64,000 bases of DNA from Bradyrhizobium sp. BTAi1. Lineage in GTDB: Bacteria; Pseudomonadota; Alphaproteobacteria; Rhizobiales; Xanthobacteraceae. Under the pieces are notes generated by a model. It did not search any database, was not told the DNA's origin, and saw nothing but the letters and a program-made list of their open reading frames with translations. Both the position numbers and the translations under genes were made by a program. Shown here piece by piece: positions 17,634 to 25,822 of this stretch (position 1 is its first letter; every line of letters starts with the position of its first letter). The stretch spans positions 3,553,501 to 3,617,500 of the forward strand of contig NC_009485.1 of assembly GCF_000015165.1 (NCBI RefSeq), in the 5' to 3' direction.

Positions 17634-18284
17634 TTAGTTCCCGCGCTGCATCCGCATGGAGCTCATTCGGCTGCCCTGCTTTGCCATCGGCATGATGCCG
17701 AGATTCGGCGCGAGCAGCTCGTCGGCCGCTGTCTTTTGCTCGTCAGAAAAGGTCGCGACGAGGTTGCCGAGGGTGGTCCTGAGCGACCGTGTTGCGTCGA
17801 GCCGGGCCGACAGCCATTTTTCCTGCGCAGTGAGACGGTCGAGCAGCGTCTCGGAGCCGGTGTTGCCCATCATCGTGCTGCGAAGCTCGCCCAGCATCTT
17901 GGCGCGCGCGCGCAATGCGTCGGCGAAGCCGCTCCAGGCCGATGTCTGCGCGTCGGTGATCTTCAGCTCCGCTCGGAGAAACGCGATCCTCCCTTCCACG
18001 TGATCGAGCATTTCGAGGCCGTCCATGCCGTCGTCCGATGGCCGGCCCATGCCCGACATCATCTGCATCATGTCGGACATCGGCATGCTGCCCATCATCT
18101 TCATCCTGCGCTCACCCATCATGCTCTCGGACGGGGTTGCGGCACCTGTTGCTTTGCCGGCCCCGCTTGCCGGCGCCTCGTTCTGATCCGGATGATGAGC
18201 CGAATGATCCGTGGCGGATTGCGCGAGGACGGGCTGGACGAGGGCGGCGAGCAAGAATACCGAAGCGACGGCTGATCTCTGCAT
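17634..18284 (-). CDS. Spy/CpxP-like periplasmic LTxxQ protein, Met/His-rich
   Basis: A 216-residue secreted protein: signal peptide MQRSAVASVFLLAALVQPVLAQ, a His/Asp patch (DHSAHHPDQ), then a strongly Met-rich region (MMGERRMKMMGSMP, MSDMMQMMSGMG). It ends in an LTxxQ-type helical domain (ALKITDAQTSAW-like segment, DRLTAQEKWLSARLDA, FSDEQKTAADELLAP). Spy-like proteins are periplasmic chaperones induced by envelope or metal stress; the Met clusters suggest Cu(I) or Ag(I) binding. A FixK box ends 56 bases before its start. It adjoins the copper-type operon but is expressed from its own promoter. Confidence 0.82.
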   Translation of the reverse strand: MQRSAVASVFLLAALVQPVLAQSATDHSAHHPDQNEAPASGAGKATGAATPSESMMGERRMKMMGSMPMSDMMQMMSGMGRPSDDGMDGLEMLDHVEGRIAFLRAELKITDAQTSAWSGFADALRARAKMLGELRSTMMGNTGSETLLDRLTAQEKWLSARLDATRSLRTTLGNLVATFSDEQKTAADELLAPNLGIMPMAKQGSRMSSMRMQRGN

Positions 18285-18339
18285 GGCTCAGGTCTCCGAC
18301 TATCAGCCCTCGACAATGCCGCGCGACTGCACGCCCGAG

Positions 18340-18353
18340 TTGATCCATGTCAA
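18340..18353. promoter_or_regulatory. FixK/FNR box upstream of the Spy-like gene
   Basis: TTGATCCATGTCAA matches TTGA-N6-TCAA exactly. The edge nearer the Spy-like gene is 56 bases from its ATG at 18284, almost the same spacing as at the universal-stress and P1B-5 ATPase genes. Confidence 0.8.
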
Positions 18354-18424
18354 CCGCGCATTGTGAGATGAGCTTGAGAATGCACCCAGCTTGGTCAGGA
18401 TGTCCCCGCCGCCGGTTGATCCAG

Positions 18425-18619
18425 CTATCGACTCAGTTGTCGCTGATCGACAGCGACAAAATCGTCGAAACCACCGCTGCTCGGCCTCGGATCGGACCAC
18501 GATCTTGTTGGTGACCTCGTTCCGGCGGATATGGCCGCGTTTGCGGTCCCGATCAGCACAGTCGCTGCCGCAGGCATCAGGAACGACCGGAAGGACGCCA
18601 GTTCAAGACGCTGGCTCAT
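18425..18619 (-). pseudogene. Short secreted-protein-like ORF after the cupredoxin, possible remnant
   Basis: A 64-residue frame beginning 10 bases after the cupredoxin stop with MSQRLELASFRSFLMPAAATVLIGTANAA, a plausible signal peptide or membrane anchor. The rest (SAGTRSPTRSWSDPRPSS...) is low-complexity and resembles no family. Other frames remain open beyond it, suggesting a frameshifted tail. It may be a decayed last gene of the copper operon or a genuine short protein. Together with the FixK box at 18340 it fills the 345 bases between the Spy-like and cupredoxin genes. Confidence 0.35.
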
Positions 18620-18629
18620 GGTCAGCTTC

Positions 18630-19085
18630 TCATTTCACGGTCACGTGGCCGGTCATGCCGTATTCGCGGTGGTCCGGGATCAGGCAGGAATATTCGAACG
18701 TTCCGGGCTTGGTGAACTTCCAGACGATCTCGGCAGTCTTCTTCGGTGCCACGCGAACGCCATTCGGCTCATCGTGCTCCATGTGCGGGTGCTTCCTCAT
18801 GACCGCGCCGTGCTTGAGGTTTTCCTTGGTGGTCGCCAGCTGGAATTCGTGATCCTCCCTACCCGCATTGCGGATGATGAAGCGGATCTGCTCGCCCCGT
18901 TTCACCTCGATGCGGATCGGCTCATAGGTCATTTCGCTCATCTCGATCTCGATCGTCCGGGACGGCTTTGTCGGGTCGCCCGGCTCTCCCGCCGAGTAGG
19001 ATGAGTGTTGCCCGTGATCGTGCGCCATGGCCGGTGCGGCCGCGGTCAGGGCCAGGGCCAGAGCAAGTTTTGTAAGGTTGCTCAT
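18630..19085 (-). CDS. Secreted cupredoxin-like copper protein
   Basis: A 151-residue periplasmic blue-copper-fold protein. Its signal peptide (TKLALALALTAAAPAMA) is followed by HDHGQHSS. Copper-site residues appear in NAGREDHEFQL (His) and in FEYSCLIPDHREYGMTG (Cys, His, Met), the usual C-x4-H-x4-M arrangement. The extra patch MRKHPHMEHDEPNG may bind more copper. It starts 26 bases after cusA on the same strand and probably passes or stores copper for the Cus-type pump. A longer open frame upstream is only read-through. Confidence 0.9.
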   Translation of the reverse strand: MSNLTKLALALALTAAAPAMAHDHGQHSSYSAGEPGDPTKPSRTIEIEMSEMTYEPIRIEVKRGEQIRFIIRNAGREDHEFQLATTKENLKHGAVMRKHPHMEHDEPNGVRVAPKKTAEIVWKFTKPGTFEYSCLIPDHREYGMTGHVTVK

Positions 19086-19111
19086 CGTCTCTCCTTCTTT
19101 GTCGATGTCAT

Positions 19112-22100
19112 CTACGCCGCCTTCGGCACATCTTGCGAGCCGCTTTCCGAGGCTCCTGCCGTCACCCCGCCTGTGGCTGACAGACCCCGTCCCTTGACCA
19201 GGCCGAAGATGGCCGGGATCACGATCAGGGTGAGCAGCGTCGACGAGATCATGCCTCCGATCATCGGCACCGCAATCCGCTGCATGATCTCGGAGCCCGT
19301 GCCGGTGCTCCATATGATCGGCAGCAGGCCGGCCATGATGGCGACCACGGTCATCATCTTTGGTCGGACGCGCTCGACCGCGCCCTCCATGATCGCGTCC
19401 TGCAGATCCTGGCGGGTCAGCGTGCGGTTTTCTGCCGCGTGCCTGGCCCTCATCTCGGCCAGCGCGTGATCCAGATAGATCAACATCACCACGCCGGTCT
19501 CGGCGGCGACGCCGGCGAGCGCGATGAAGCCGACGGCCACCGCAACCGAGAGGTTGAATCCGAGCCACCACATCATCCAGATGCCGCCGACCAAGGCGAA
19601 CGGCAGCGACAGCATCACGATCAGGGTCTCGGTCATGGCCCTGAAGTTCAGATAGAGCAGCAGGAAGATGATCGTAAGCGTCACCGGGATGACGATCTTG
19701 AGCCTGGCGGCTGCGCGCTGCAGATACTCATATTGGCCGCTCCAGACCACATAGTACCCGGCCGGGAACTGGATGCTCTCTGTGACTGCGCGCTGCGCAT
19801 CTCCGACGTAGCTGCCGATGTCGCGGTCGCGGATGTCGACATAAATGTAGGTCGCAAGCTGGCCATTCTCGGTGCGGATCGAGGTCGGGCCGCGCGCCGG
19901 CTCGATCTTGGCGACTTCGCCGAGCGGCACGGCGCCGCCTGATGGCATCGGCACCAGAACATCGCTGGCGATGGCCTTCGGATTGTCGCGCAGATCACGC
20001 GGATAGCGCATGTTCACCGTGAAGCGCTGCCGGCCCTCCACGGTGGTCGTGACGGTCTGGCCGCCGAGTGCGGCGGCGATCGTGTCCTGGACGTCCTGGA
20101 TCAGGAGGCCGTAACGGGCCAGCGCCTCGCGGTCGGGCGTGATCTCGAGGTAGTAGCCGCCGATGCCGCGCTCGGCATAGGCGGAGGAGGTCCCCGGCAC
20201 GGTCTTGATCACTCGCTCGATCTGCTTGGCCAAGCGATCGATCTCGGTGAGGTCCGTACCCATCACCTTGACGCCGATCGGCGTCCGGATGCCGGTCGAC
20301 AGCATGTCGATGCGGGCCTTGATCGGCATGGTCCAGGCGTTGGAGACGCCCGGGAATTGCAGCGCCTTGTCCATCTCCGCGATCAGGCTGTCGATGGTGA
20401 CGCCGGCGCGCCATTGCTCCTTCGGCTTGAGATTGACGACCGTTTCGAACATCTCGGTCGGCGCAGGATCGGTTGCGGTCGCCGCACGGCCCGCCTTGCC
20501 GTAGACCGAGGCGACCTCCGGGAAGGACTTGATGATGCGGTCCTGCATCTGCATCAGCTCGGCCGCCTTGGTTACGGAGATGCCGGGGAGGGTGGTTGGC
20601 ATGTAGAGCAGCGTGCCCTCGTTCAGGCTGGGCATGAACTCGGTGCCGAGCTGGCGCGCCGGCCAGACGCTGATGGCGAGCACCGCGACGGCGGCGAGAA
20701 TGACGAGCATCTTGGCCCGCAGCACGCTCTTGATGACGGGCCGGTAGATCCAGATCAGGAAGCGATTGATGGGATTGCGTTGCTCGGGGACGATCCTGCC
20801 GCGGACGAAGATCACCATCAGCGCCGGCACCAGTGTCACCGACAGCAGCGCGGCCGCCGCCATCGAGAACGTCTTGGTGAAGGCGAGCGGGCTGAACAGC
20901 CGTCCCTCCTGCGACTCCAGCGTGAAGATCGGCATGAACGACACGGTGATGATCAGCAGGCTAAAGAACAGGGCAGGGCCGACCTCCGCCGCGGCATCGA
21001 TTAAGATTTGGACGCGCGACTGGTCGGGCTTGGCCCGCTCGAGGTGCTTGTGGGCGTTCTCGATCATGACGATTGCAGCATCCACCATGGCGCCGATCGC
21101 GATCGCGATGCCGCCCAGGCTCATGATGTTCGAGCCGAGCCCGAGCAGCTTCATCGCGCCGAACGCCATCAGCACGCCAACGGGAAGCATGAGGATCGCG
21201 ACCAGGGCGCTGCGGACGTGCAGCAGGAATACGATGCAGACGAAGGCGACGACGAGGCTCTCCTCGAGCAGCGTGTGCTTGAGCGTGTCGATGGCGGCAT
21301 AGATCAGGTTCGAGCGATCATAGACCGGAACGATCTCGACCGATTTGGGCAGGCTGCTCGCGATATCCTTGAAGCGCTTCTTCACGTTCTCGATCACGTC
21401 GAGCGCGTTGACGCCGAAGCGCTGCAGCACGATGCCGCTGGCAACCTCGCCCTCGCCATTGAGCTCGGCGATGCCGCGCCGCTCGTCGGGCCCGAGCTCC
21501 ACATGAGCGACGTCGCGCAGCAGCACCGGCGTGCCGCCGGAGTTCTTGAGCACGATGTTGCCGAGGTCGTCGATGCTCTTGATGTAGCCCTTGCCGCGGA
21601 TGACGTATTCGAACTCGGAGAGCTCGACCGTGCGCCCGCCGACATCGGCGTTGCTGGCGCGAATCGCGTCGCGGATCTTCTGCATGCTGATGCCGCGATC
21701 GCGCATCCGCTGCGGATCGAGCACCACATTGTACTGCTTGACGAAGCCGCCGATGCTCGCGACCTCGGCGACGCCCTCGGCCTTGGCGAGCGCGAATTTC
21801 AGGTTCCAGTCCTGCAGCGTGCGGGTGTCGGCGAGGTTCAGTTCCTTCGACATGACGGCATATTGATAGACCCAGCCCACGCCCGTTGCGTCAGGCCCGA
21901 TCGTGGGTGTGACGCCCGCGGGCAGGCGGGAGGCAGCACTGTTCAGGAACTCCATCACGCGCGAGCGTGCCCAGTAGATGTCGGTACCGTCCTCGAAGAT
22001 CACATAGACGAACGACACCCCGAAGAACGAGAAGCCGCGCACGACCTTCGATTTCGGCACGGTCAGCATCGCCGTGGTCAGGGGATAGGTGACCTGGTCC

Positions 22101-22285
22101 TCGATCACCTGCGGCGCCTGGCCGGAATATTCGGTGTAGACGATGACCTGGGTGTCCGACAGATCGGGGATGGCGTCGAGCGGCAGATGGATGAGCGCGT
22201 AGAATCCAGCCGCGGCGGCGAAGCCGGTGCCGAACAGCACCAGCAGCAGGTTGCGCGCCGACCACGCGATGATGCGGGCGATCAT
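19112..22285 (-). CDS. cusA: Copper/silver RND efflux permease, CusA type
   Basis: A full-length 1057-residue RND pump: N-terminus MIARIIAWSARNLLLVLFGTGFAAAAGFYAL, pore domains and 12 TM helices. TM4 around residues 390-410 reads AIAIGAMVDAAIVMIENAH, the monovalent-cation (HME4, Cu/Ag) pattern rather than the DFGxxxDGAV of divalent pumps. The periplasmic cleft shows LYMPTTLPGIS and TMPIKARIDMLSTGIRTPIG, matching Met-containing stretches of E. coli CusA. Its ATG overlaps the cusB stop by four bases. It exports Cu(I) from periplasm or cytoplasm with CusB and an outer-membrane channel not encoded here. Confidence 0.94.
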   Translation of the reverse strand: MIARIIAWSARNLLLVLFGTGFAAAAGFYALIHLPLDAIPDLSDTQVIVYTEYSGQAPQVIEDQVTYPLTTAMLTVPKSKVVRGFSFFGVSFVYVIFEDGTDIYWARSRVMEFLNSAASRLPAGVTPTIGPDATGVGWVYQYAVMSKELNLADTRTLQDWNLKFALAKAEGVAEVASIGGFVKQYNVVLDPQRMRDRGISMQKIRDAIRASNADVGGRTVELSEFEYVIRGKGYIKSIDDLGNIVLKNSGGTPVLLRDVAHVELGPDERRGIAELNGEGEVASGIVLQRFGVNALDVIENVKKRFKDIASSLPKSVEIVPVYDRSNLIYAAIDTLKHTLLEESLVVAFVCIVFLLHVRSALVAILMLPVGVLMAFGAMKLLGLGSNIMSLGGIAIAIGAMVDAAIVMIENAHKHLERAKPDQSRVQILIDAAAEVGPALFFSLLIITVSFMPIFTLESQEGRLFSPLAFTKTFSMAAAALLSVTLVPALMVIFVRGRIVPEQRNPINRFLIWIYRPVIKSVLRAKMLVILAAVAVLAISVWPARQLGTEFMPSLNEGTLLYMPTTLPGISVTKAAELMQMQDRIIKSFPEVASVYGKAGRAATATDPAPTEMFETVVNLKPKEQWRAGVTIDSLIAEMDKALQFPGVSNAWTMPIKARIDMLSTGIRTPIGVKVMGTDLTEIDRLAKQIERVIKTVPGTSSAYAERGIGGYYLEITPDREALARYGLLIQDVQDTIAAALGGQTVTTTVEGRQRFTVNMRYPRDLRDNPKAIASDVLVPMPSGGAVPLGEVAKIEPARGPTSIRTENGQLATYIYVDIRDRDIGSYVGDAQRAVTESIQFPAGYYVVWSGQYEYLQRAAARLKIVIPVTLTIIFLLLYLNFRAMTETLIVMLSLPFALVGGIWMMWWLGFNLSVAVAVGFIALAGVAAETGVVMLIYLDHALAEMRARHAAENRTLTRQDLQDAIMEGAVERVRPKMMTVVAIMAGLLPIIWSTGTGSEIMQRIAVPMIGGMISSTLLTLIVIPAIFGLVKGRGLSATGGVTAGASESGSQDVPKAA

Positions 22286-23706
22286 TTGTGCTCTCCCATC
22301 CCGGCGTGATCGTTCCCGGCGGGTTGCGGCTCGCCGGCTTCCGCGAAGCTCTTCAGCGCAGCCTTGAGGTTGCTTTCCGCGTCGATCAGGAAGTTGGCCG
22401 AGGTGACGACTGCATCGCCATCCGCTACGCCGTCTCGGACCTCGACATAGCCTGCGCCCCGCCGGCCGAGCTTGACGGCGCGCGGCTCGTAGCGGCCGTC
22501 GCCTTTGTCGATCAGCACAGCCTGGCGGCTGCCAGTATCGAGTACGGCGTCAGTCGGCACGGCCAGTACCGGCGCCGGGGCGGCCGTGTCGATCTCAGCA
22601 TCGACATACATATCCGGGAGCAGTGCGAGGTCGGAATTGGCGAGCTCGATCCGCACCCGCGCCGTACGCGTGTCCTTGTTCACCTGGGGATAGATTACCG
22701 CGATCGAGCCGGTGAACGTGCGGCCCGGGAAGCTGCGCGCGCGGATCGTCACGGGTTGTCCGACGGCGATGCTGCCGAGGTCGCGCTCGGCGACGTCGAC
22801 CAAGGCCCAGACCAGAGAGATGTCTGCAATGCGGAACAGCACGTCGCCGGGATTGGCGCGCATGCCTTCGACTGCGTTGCGCTCCAGCACGATGCCGTCG
22901 CGTGGTGCTGACCATTGCACTGTGACGGGAGCAATGCGCGACTTCTCCATCGCGGTGATGACCGGCTCCGGCACGTCGAGATTGGTCAGGCGTTGCCGCG
23001 AGCCGCGCCCATAGGCGGCGTTGCTGCCGACGATGTTGGAGTTGATGGTCGAGAGATATTCGGCCGCGGCCGCAGCGATGGCCGAGCTGTAGATCTCCAT
23101 CAGCGGCTGCCCCGCCTTGACGCGCGTGCCGGTGGTCACGTCAGCGACCTTCTGGACGAAGCTTTCCGCCCGCATGGCGATCACGGACACGCGACGTTCG
23201 TCGAGCTGGATGGTGCCTGGCGCCTTGACCGCGACATGGAGCGTGCGCCGCTCGACCGTCGTCGACTTCACGCCGGTGCGCTGGATCTTGCCGGGCGACA
23301 GCTTCACAGTGCCATCGTCGGTATCGTCGCCCTCGTAGACGGGAACGTAATCCATTCCCATCGGGTCCTTCTTCGGCGTCGGCGACGTATCCGGCAGGCC
23401 CATCGGATTGCGGTAGTAGAGGATCCTGCGCGAGGAGTCCGCCTGCGGCTTCGGCTTGGCCGGCTCCGGCGCGGCCTGATCGTCGTCGTAGACCGGCACA
23501 TAGTCCCGCCCGCGGTCGTCCCTCTTCGGGCTTGCCGACCATGCAGGAGCGCCGCTTGGATCGCGATAATACAGCGGCACGCGCTCGGCCACCGCGCCGG
23601 CGGCTTGGGCGTGGAGCGACGAAGGCGAGGTCTGGATGGACATGAGTCCACTCAAGACGAGGCCGGCGCCGACCGTGACGGTCGCGAGCAGACGCGAGAT
23701 GTTCAT
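22282..23706 (-). CDS. cusB: CusB-like adaptor with duplicated heavy-metal-binding motif
   Basis: A 474-residue membrane-fusion protein. After the signal region come two copies of the heavy-metal-binding module. The first, around residues 44-74, is degenerate (YYRDPSGAPAWSASP...RDYVPVY); the second, around 94-124, is canonical (YYRNPMGLPDTSPTPKKDPMG, then MDYVPVY). The adaptor core follows: VKAPGTIQLDERRVSVIAMR, a helical hairpin shortened as usual in CusB, VQWSAPRDGIVLERNAVEGM, DISLVWALVDVAERDLGSI and AVPTDAVLDTGSRQAVLIDKG. The tail NDHAGMGEHK has further potential ligands. It delivers copper to CusA. Confidence 0.92.
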   Translation of the reverse strand: MNISRLLATVTVGAGLVLSGLMSIQTSPSSLHAQAAGAVAERVPLYYRDPSGAPAWSASPKRDDRGRDYVPVYDDDQAAPEPAKPKPQADSSRRILYYRNPMGLPDTSPTPKKDPMGMDYVPVYEGDDTDDGTVKLSPGKIQRTGVKSTTVERRTLHVAVKAPGTIQLDERRVSVIAMRAESFVQKVADVTTGTRVKAGQPLMEIYSSAIAAAAAEYLSTINSNIVGSNAAYGRGSRQRLTNLDVPEPVITAMEKSRIAPVTVQWSAPRDGIVLERNAVEGMRANPGDVLFRIADISLVWALVDVAERDLGSIAVGQPVTIRARSFPGRTFTGSIAVIYPQVNKDTRTARVRIELANSDLALLPDMYVDAEIDTAAPAPVLAVPTDAVLDTGSRQAVLIDKGDGRYEPRAVKLGRRGAGYVEVRDGVADGDAVVTSANFLIDAESNLKAALKSFAEAGEPQPAGNDHAGMGEHK

Positions 23707-23752
23707 GGCATCACCGTGAGGCGCGCTGGACGCGCTATCCGTTGGGGAGGTC

Positions 23753-23775
23753 GGGGCGCTCGCCGGGAGCGCCCC
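23753..23775. other. Intercistronic hairpin upstream of cusB
   Basis: GGGGCGCT (23753-23760) and AGCGCCCC (23768-23775) form an 8-bp GC stem with a 7-base loop in the gap between the FixH-like gene and cusB. There is no T run on either side, so it is more likely a transcript-stabilising or differential-expression element than a full terminator. Role inferred. Confidence 0.5.
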
Positions 23776-23781
23776 GCGAGC

Positions 23782-24174
23782 TCACTTGGTCGCCTTGACG
23801 ATGACCTTGCCGGTCACTGTGTCCGGCTCGCCCTGCACCTTGGCGGAGAGCGTGACCTGGTAGCGTCCGGCCATCGGCAGATCGGTCTTGAAGGCGTAGA
23901 CGCCCGGCTCCTTGGACGGCAGCGGCGCCACCTCCGAGACCATGTCGGCCATTCCGTCGGGGCCCATGTCGACGCGCGTCTTGAAGATCACGGCGTCGGC
24001 GACGGGCTTGCCAGTCTGCTTGTTGGTGAGACGAACGGCGACGGTCACGTCGTCGCCTTTCTTCATCTCCGGCGTGACGGGCTCGAAGCTGTAATCAGCG
24101 GCGCCGGCGAGGGCGGCCGATGCGGCAAGCGAGAGGGTGGCGGCAAGCGCCGCGGTGATGATCTTGGAAAGCAT
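23782..24174 (-). CDS. Secreted FixH/YtkA-like protein
   Basis: About 130 residues, start ATG 24174 with GAGGAC upstream. A signal peptide (LSKIITAALAATLSLAASAALAG) precedes an immunoglobulin-like fold: YSFEPVTPEMKKGDDVTVAVRLTNKQTGKPVADAVIF, VDMGPDGMADM, GVYAFKTDLPMAGRYQVTLSA. YtkA/FixH-like domains commonly accompany copper or cytochrome oxidase assembly genes. Here it is the gene before cusB and probably acts as a periplasmic copper-binding or folding partner. The Met-rich MGPDGMADM loop is suggestive of Cu(I). Confidence 0.83.
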   Translation of the reverse strand: MLSKIITAALAATLSLAASAALAGAADYSFEPVTPEMKKGDDVTVAVRLTNKQTGKPVADAVIFKTRVDMGPDGMADMVSEVAPLPSKEPGVYAFKTDLPMAGRYQVTLSAKVQGEPDTVTGKVIVKATK

Positions 24175-24272
24175 GGTTTGTCCTCGTGAATGGATCTCAG
24201 CCGTGGCGCCAGCGGTGCGCACGTCAGTCATCGGCGCGCGCGGGCAAGCGCACGCTTAGGCTTGGACGAGAT

Positions 24273-24647
24273 TCAGATACGAGGAGGTCGGAACGGGGGG
24301 CTGCCGCTGTGGAGAGAGGCGACCTGATCGGCGGGAATGGCGATCGTGGTCGCAGTCACGGCGAGAGGACTGAACGTCACCGGCCTGACATCGCCGAGCG
24401 CAACCGTGCCGCCGGCGCAGCAGAAGCCCATGCCGCATTTATAGTTGTGCGAAGGGGAGCCCGGTCCCTTCATGTCGTCCGGACAGCAGTCGTCCATCGA
24501 CATGCCAGCGCCGTCATCCATCTGCATGTGCATGCTCGTCTGCATGTCGTCCGACGATATCGCAATCCCGGCCGCCGATGCGCCGATCGGCAGCACCGCC
24601 AGCGACAAGGCGATCGCAAACGCCAGGATGGTACGGACGAGCCGCAT
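24273..24647 (-). CDS. Secreted Cys/Met-rich protein, putative copper-binding
   Basis: A 124-residue protein with signal peptide VRTILAFAIALSLAVLPIGASA. The mature part holds DDMQTSMHMQMDDGAGMSMDDCC, split here by MDDCCPDDMKG and YKCGMGFCCAGG, giving five Cys and many Met. It resembles CopL/DUF2946-type small proteins that head copper operons, without a firm match. It is the first minus-strand gene of the copper cluster. A FixK box lies 71 bases upstream, so the whole cluster may be oxygen-responsive. Confidence 0.72.
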   Translation of the reverse strand: MRLVRTILAFAIALSLAVLPIGASAAGIAISSDDMQTSMHMQMDDGAGMSMDDCCPDDMKGPGSPSHNYKCGMGFCCAGGTVALGDVRPVTFSPLAVTATTIAIPADQVASLHSGSPPFRPPRI

Positions 24648-24717
24648 CGAGATCTGAGTTCCCTTTCGAGCCGCACTAGGGGACGTCGTTATCATAAGCA
24701 GAAGACGGACGCAGTCG

Positions 24718-24731
24718 TTGATCCTACTCAA
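24718..24731. promoter_or_regulatory. FixK/FNR box upstream of the copper cluster
   Basis: TTGATCCTACTCAA matches TTGA-N6-TCAA exactly and lies 71 bases from the start of the Cys/Met-rich gene (24647). It falls in the 309-base divergent region shared with the LexA-boxed cassette on the other strand. It would make copper export low-oxygen-inducible, when Cu(I) is most toxic. Confidence 0.72.
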
Positions 24732-24930
24732 CCCTGCGTGACCATCGCCTGATACCTCTGACGACACCATCGATCAATGGCGATCTTGCGGCGCCACGCG
24801 CGCTGCGGCGGAACAGATCGCACGTTCCCCGTTGAGGGCCTCGTGATCTCTTAAGGAACTCTTCCCGACGCGGCGCCGTCGAGTCGACTTGATCTTTCTC
24901 GTCGGAGGCCCAGAACCGACTCGACTCTAT

Positions 24931-24945
24931 GTTCGCTATATGTTC
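24931..24945 (+). promoter_or_regulatory. SOS box (LexA site, alphaproteobacterial type)
   Basis: GTTCGCTATATGTTC is an exact GTTC-N7-GTTC, the direct-repeat LexA operator of alphaproteobacteria. It ends 11 bases before the ATG at 24957, in position to block the promoter of the three-gene cassette that finishes with an SRAP protein. The independent link of that family to DNA damage strengthens the call. Confidence 0.88.
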
Positions 24946-24956
24946 TCATTGCGGTC

Positions 24957-25361
24957 ATGAATGACCGCCCCGCGAGCTGGCGCATGCCGACACGGAGACA
25001 GATGGACCAGCTGGCCCGCCGCGTCGGCGGGAAGGACCCTAACGCGCGCGGGCTTGCCCCAAATGCCGACCTGCCGCCGGAATACTGGGAGGCGCTCCTC
25101 GAGGCCGCAGGCGCCGACGGCGACCACGTGGGACTCGATGCGTCCCGACGGCTGCTTCGGCTCAGTCAGGTGCCCGATCACGTGCTGCGCGTCGGCTGTC
25201 GGCGCTGCGGTCGAACCGTCGAGATCCAGAAGGCCGATGCCGCCCGGCTCTACGGTCCAGAGTCCGTCTGGCGGGATGTGGGCCGGCGCCTGCTCGACGA
25301 CACCTGCACGCAGAGGACGGGACGCTACGAAGAGGACGGCTGCTGGCCGTCGTTCGACTGA
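24957..25361 (+). CDS. Uncharacterised protein of the LexA-boxed cassette, zinc-ribbon-like
   Basis: A 134-residue protein. The N-terminal half is basic and helical (MPTRRQMDQLARRVGGKDPN, DLPPEYWEALLEAAGADGD). The C-terminal half carries CRRCGRTVEIQKADAARLYG and later DDTCTQRTGRYEEDGCWPSF, i.e. a CxxC plus two further Cys that could bind one zinc. No enzyme motif is seen and I know no characterised homologue. It is the first gene behind the SOS box and is followed after 9 bases by a second zinc-ribbon-like gene, so a DNA-damage role is inferred from context only. Confidence 0.75.
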   Translation: MNDRPASWRMPTRRQMDQLARRVGGKDPNARGLAPNADLPPEYWEALLEAAGADGDHVGLDASRRLLRLSQVPDHVLRVGCRRCGRTVEIQKADAARLYGPESVWRDVGRRLLDDTCTQRTGRYEEDGCWPSFD

Positions 25362-25370
25362 GCCGGCTGG

Positions 25371-25820
25371 ATGGCGCCCAAGCGTCACCCGACGCCGCTC
25401 AGCGGAGGCGACCGCAAGGCATTGGCGAAGGAGCTCGGCCGGGCTCGGGCGATGACAACCATCCTCGCCGAGCAGGCCGCCGAAGCACGGGCCGAAGGCG
25501 AGGCGCTGATCCGCAAGGCCGATAAGCTTCTCTGCGAAAGCTGGAACGAGCGCATGTGGGCCAACGGCGGCCCGGTCGATCCATCGCCAGCGATCGACCA
25601 GGCGATCAACGGCGGCTATCCTTGGCTCGAGATCGAGTGCTCCCGCTGCAAGGCTCGGCGGGATGTCGACTTGGGCACGCTGCGCCATCCGCCGACCACC
25701 TTTGTCCATGACCTGGCTGGCCGGCTCCGCTGCAGCCGGTGCGCGGGGACAAATCGCCGGCCGCCAGCGACGCTGCTACAACTGGCGCAGCGCCCTCGCC
25801 AGGCCGCTCCGGGGACCTGA
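25371..25820 (+). CDS. Uncharacterised protein of the LexA-boxed cassette, two CxxC motifs
   Basis: A 149-residue protein. The first 60 residues form a charged helix (GGDRKALAKELGRARAMTTILAEQAAEARAEGEALIRKADKLL). The second half has a four-Cys ribbon, IECSRCKARRDVDLG and LRCSRCAGTNRRP, separated by about 30 residues, in a context (hydrophobic turn, DVDLGTL, TTFVHDLAGRLRC) that suggests nucleic-acid or protein binding. It is translationally close to both neighbours. No function is known to me; it is probably a DNA-repair accessory protein given the SOS box and SRAP partner. Confidence 0.75.
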   Translation: MAPKRHPTPLSGGDRKALAKELGRARAMTTILAEQAAEARAEGEALIRKADKLLCESWNERMWANGGPVDPSPAIDQAINGGYPWLEIECSRCKARRDVDLGTLRHPPTTFVHDLAGRLRCSRCAGTNRRPPATLLQLAQRPRQAAPGT

Positions 25821-25822
25821 CG

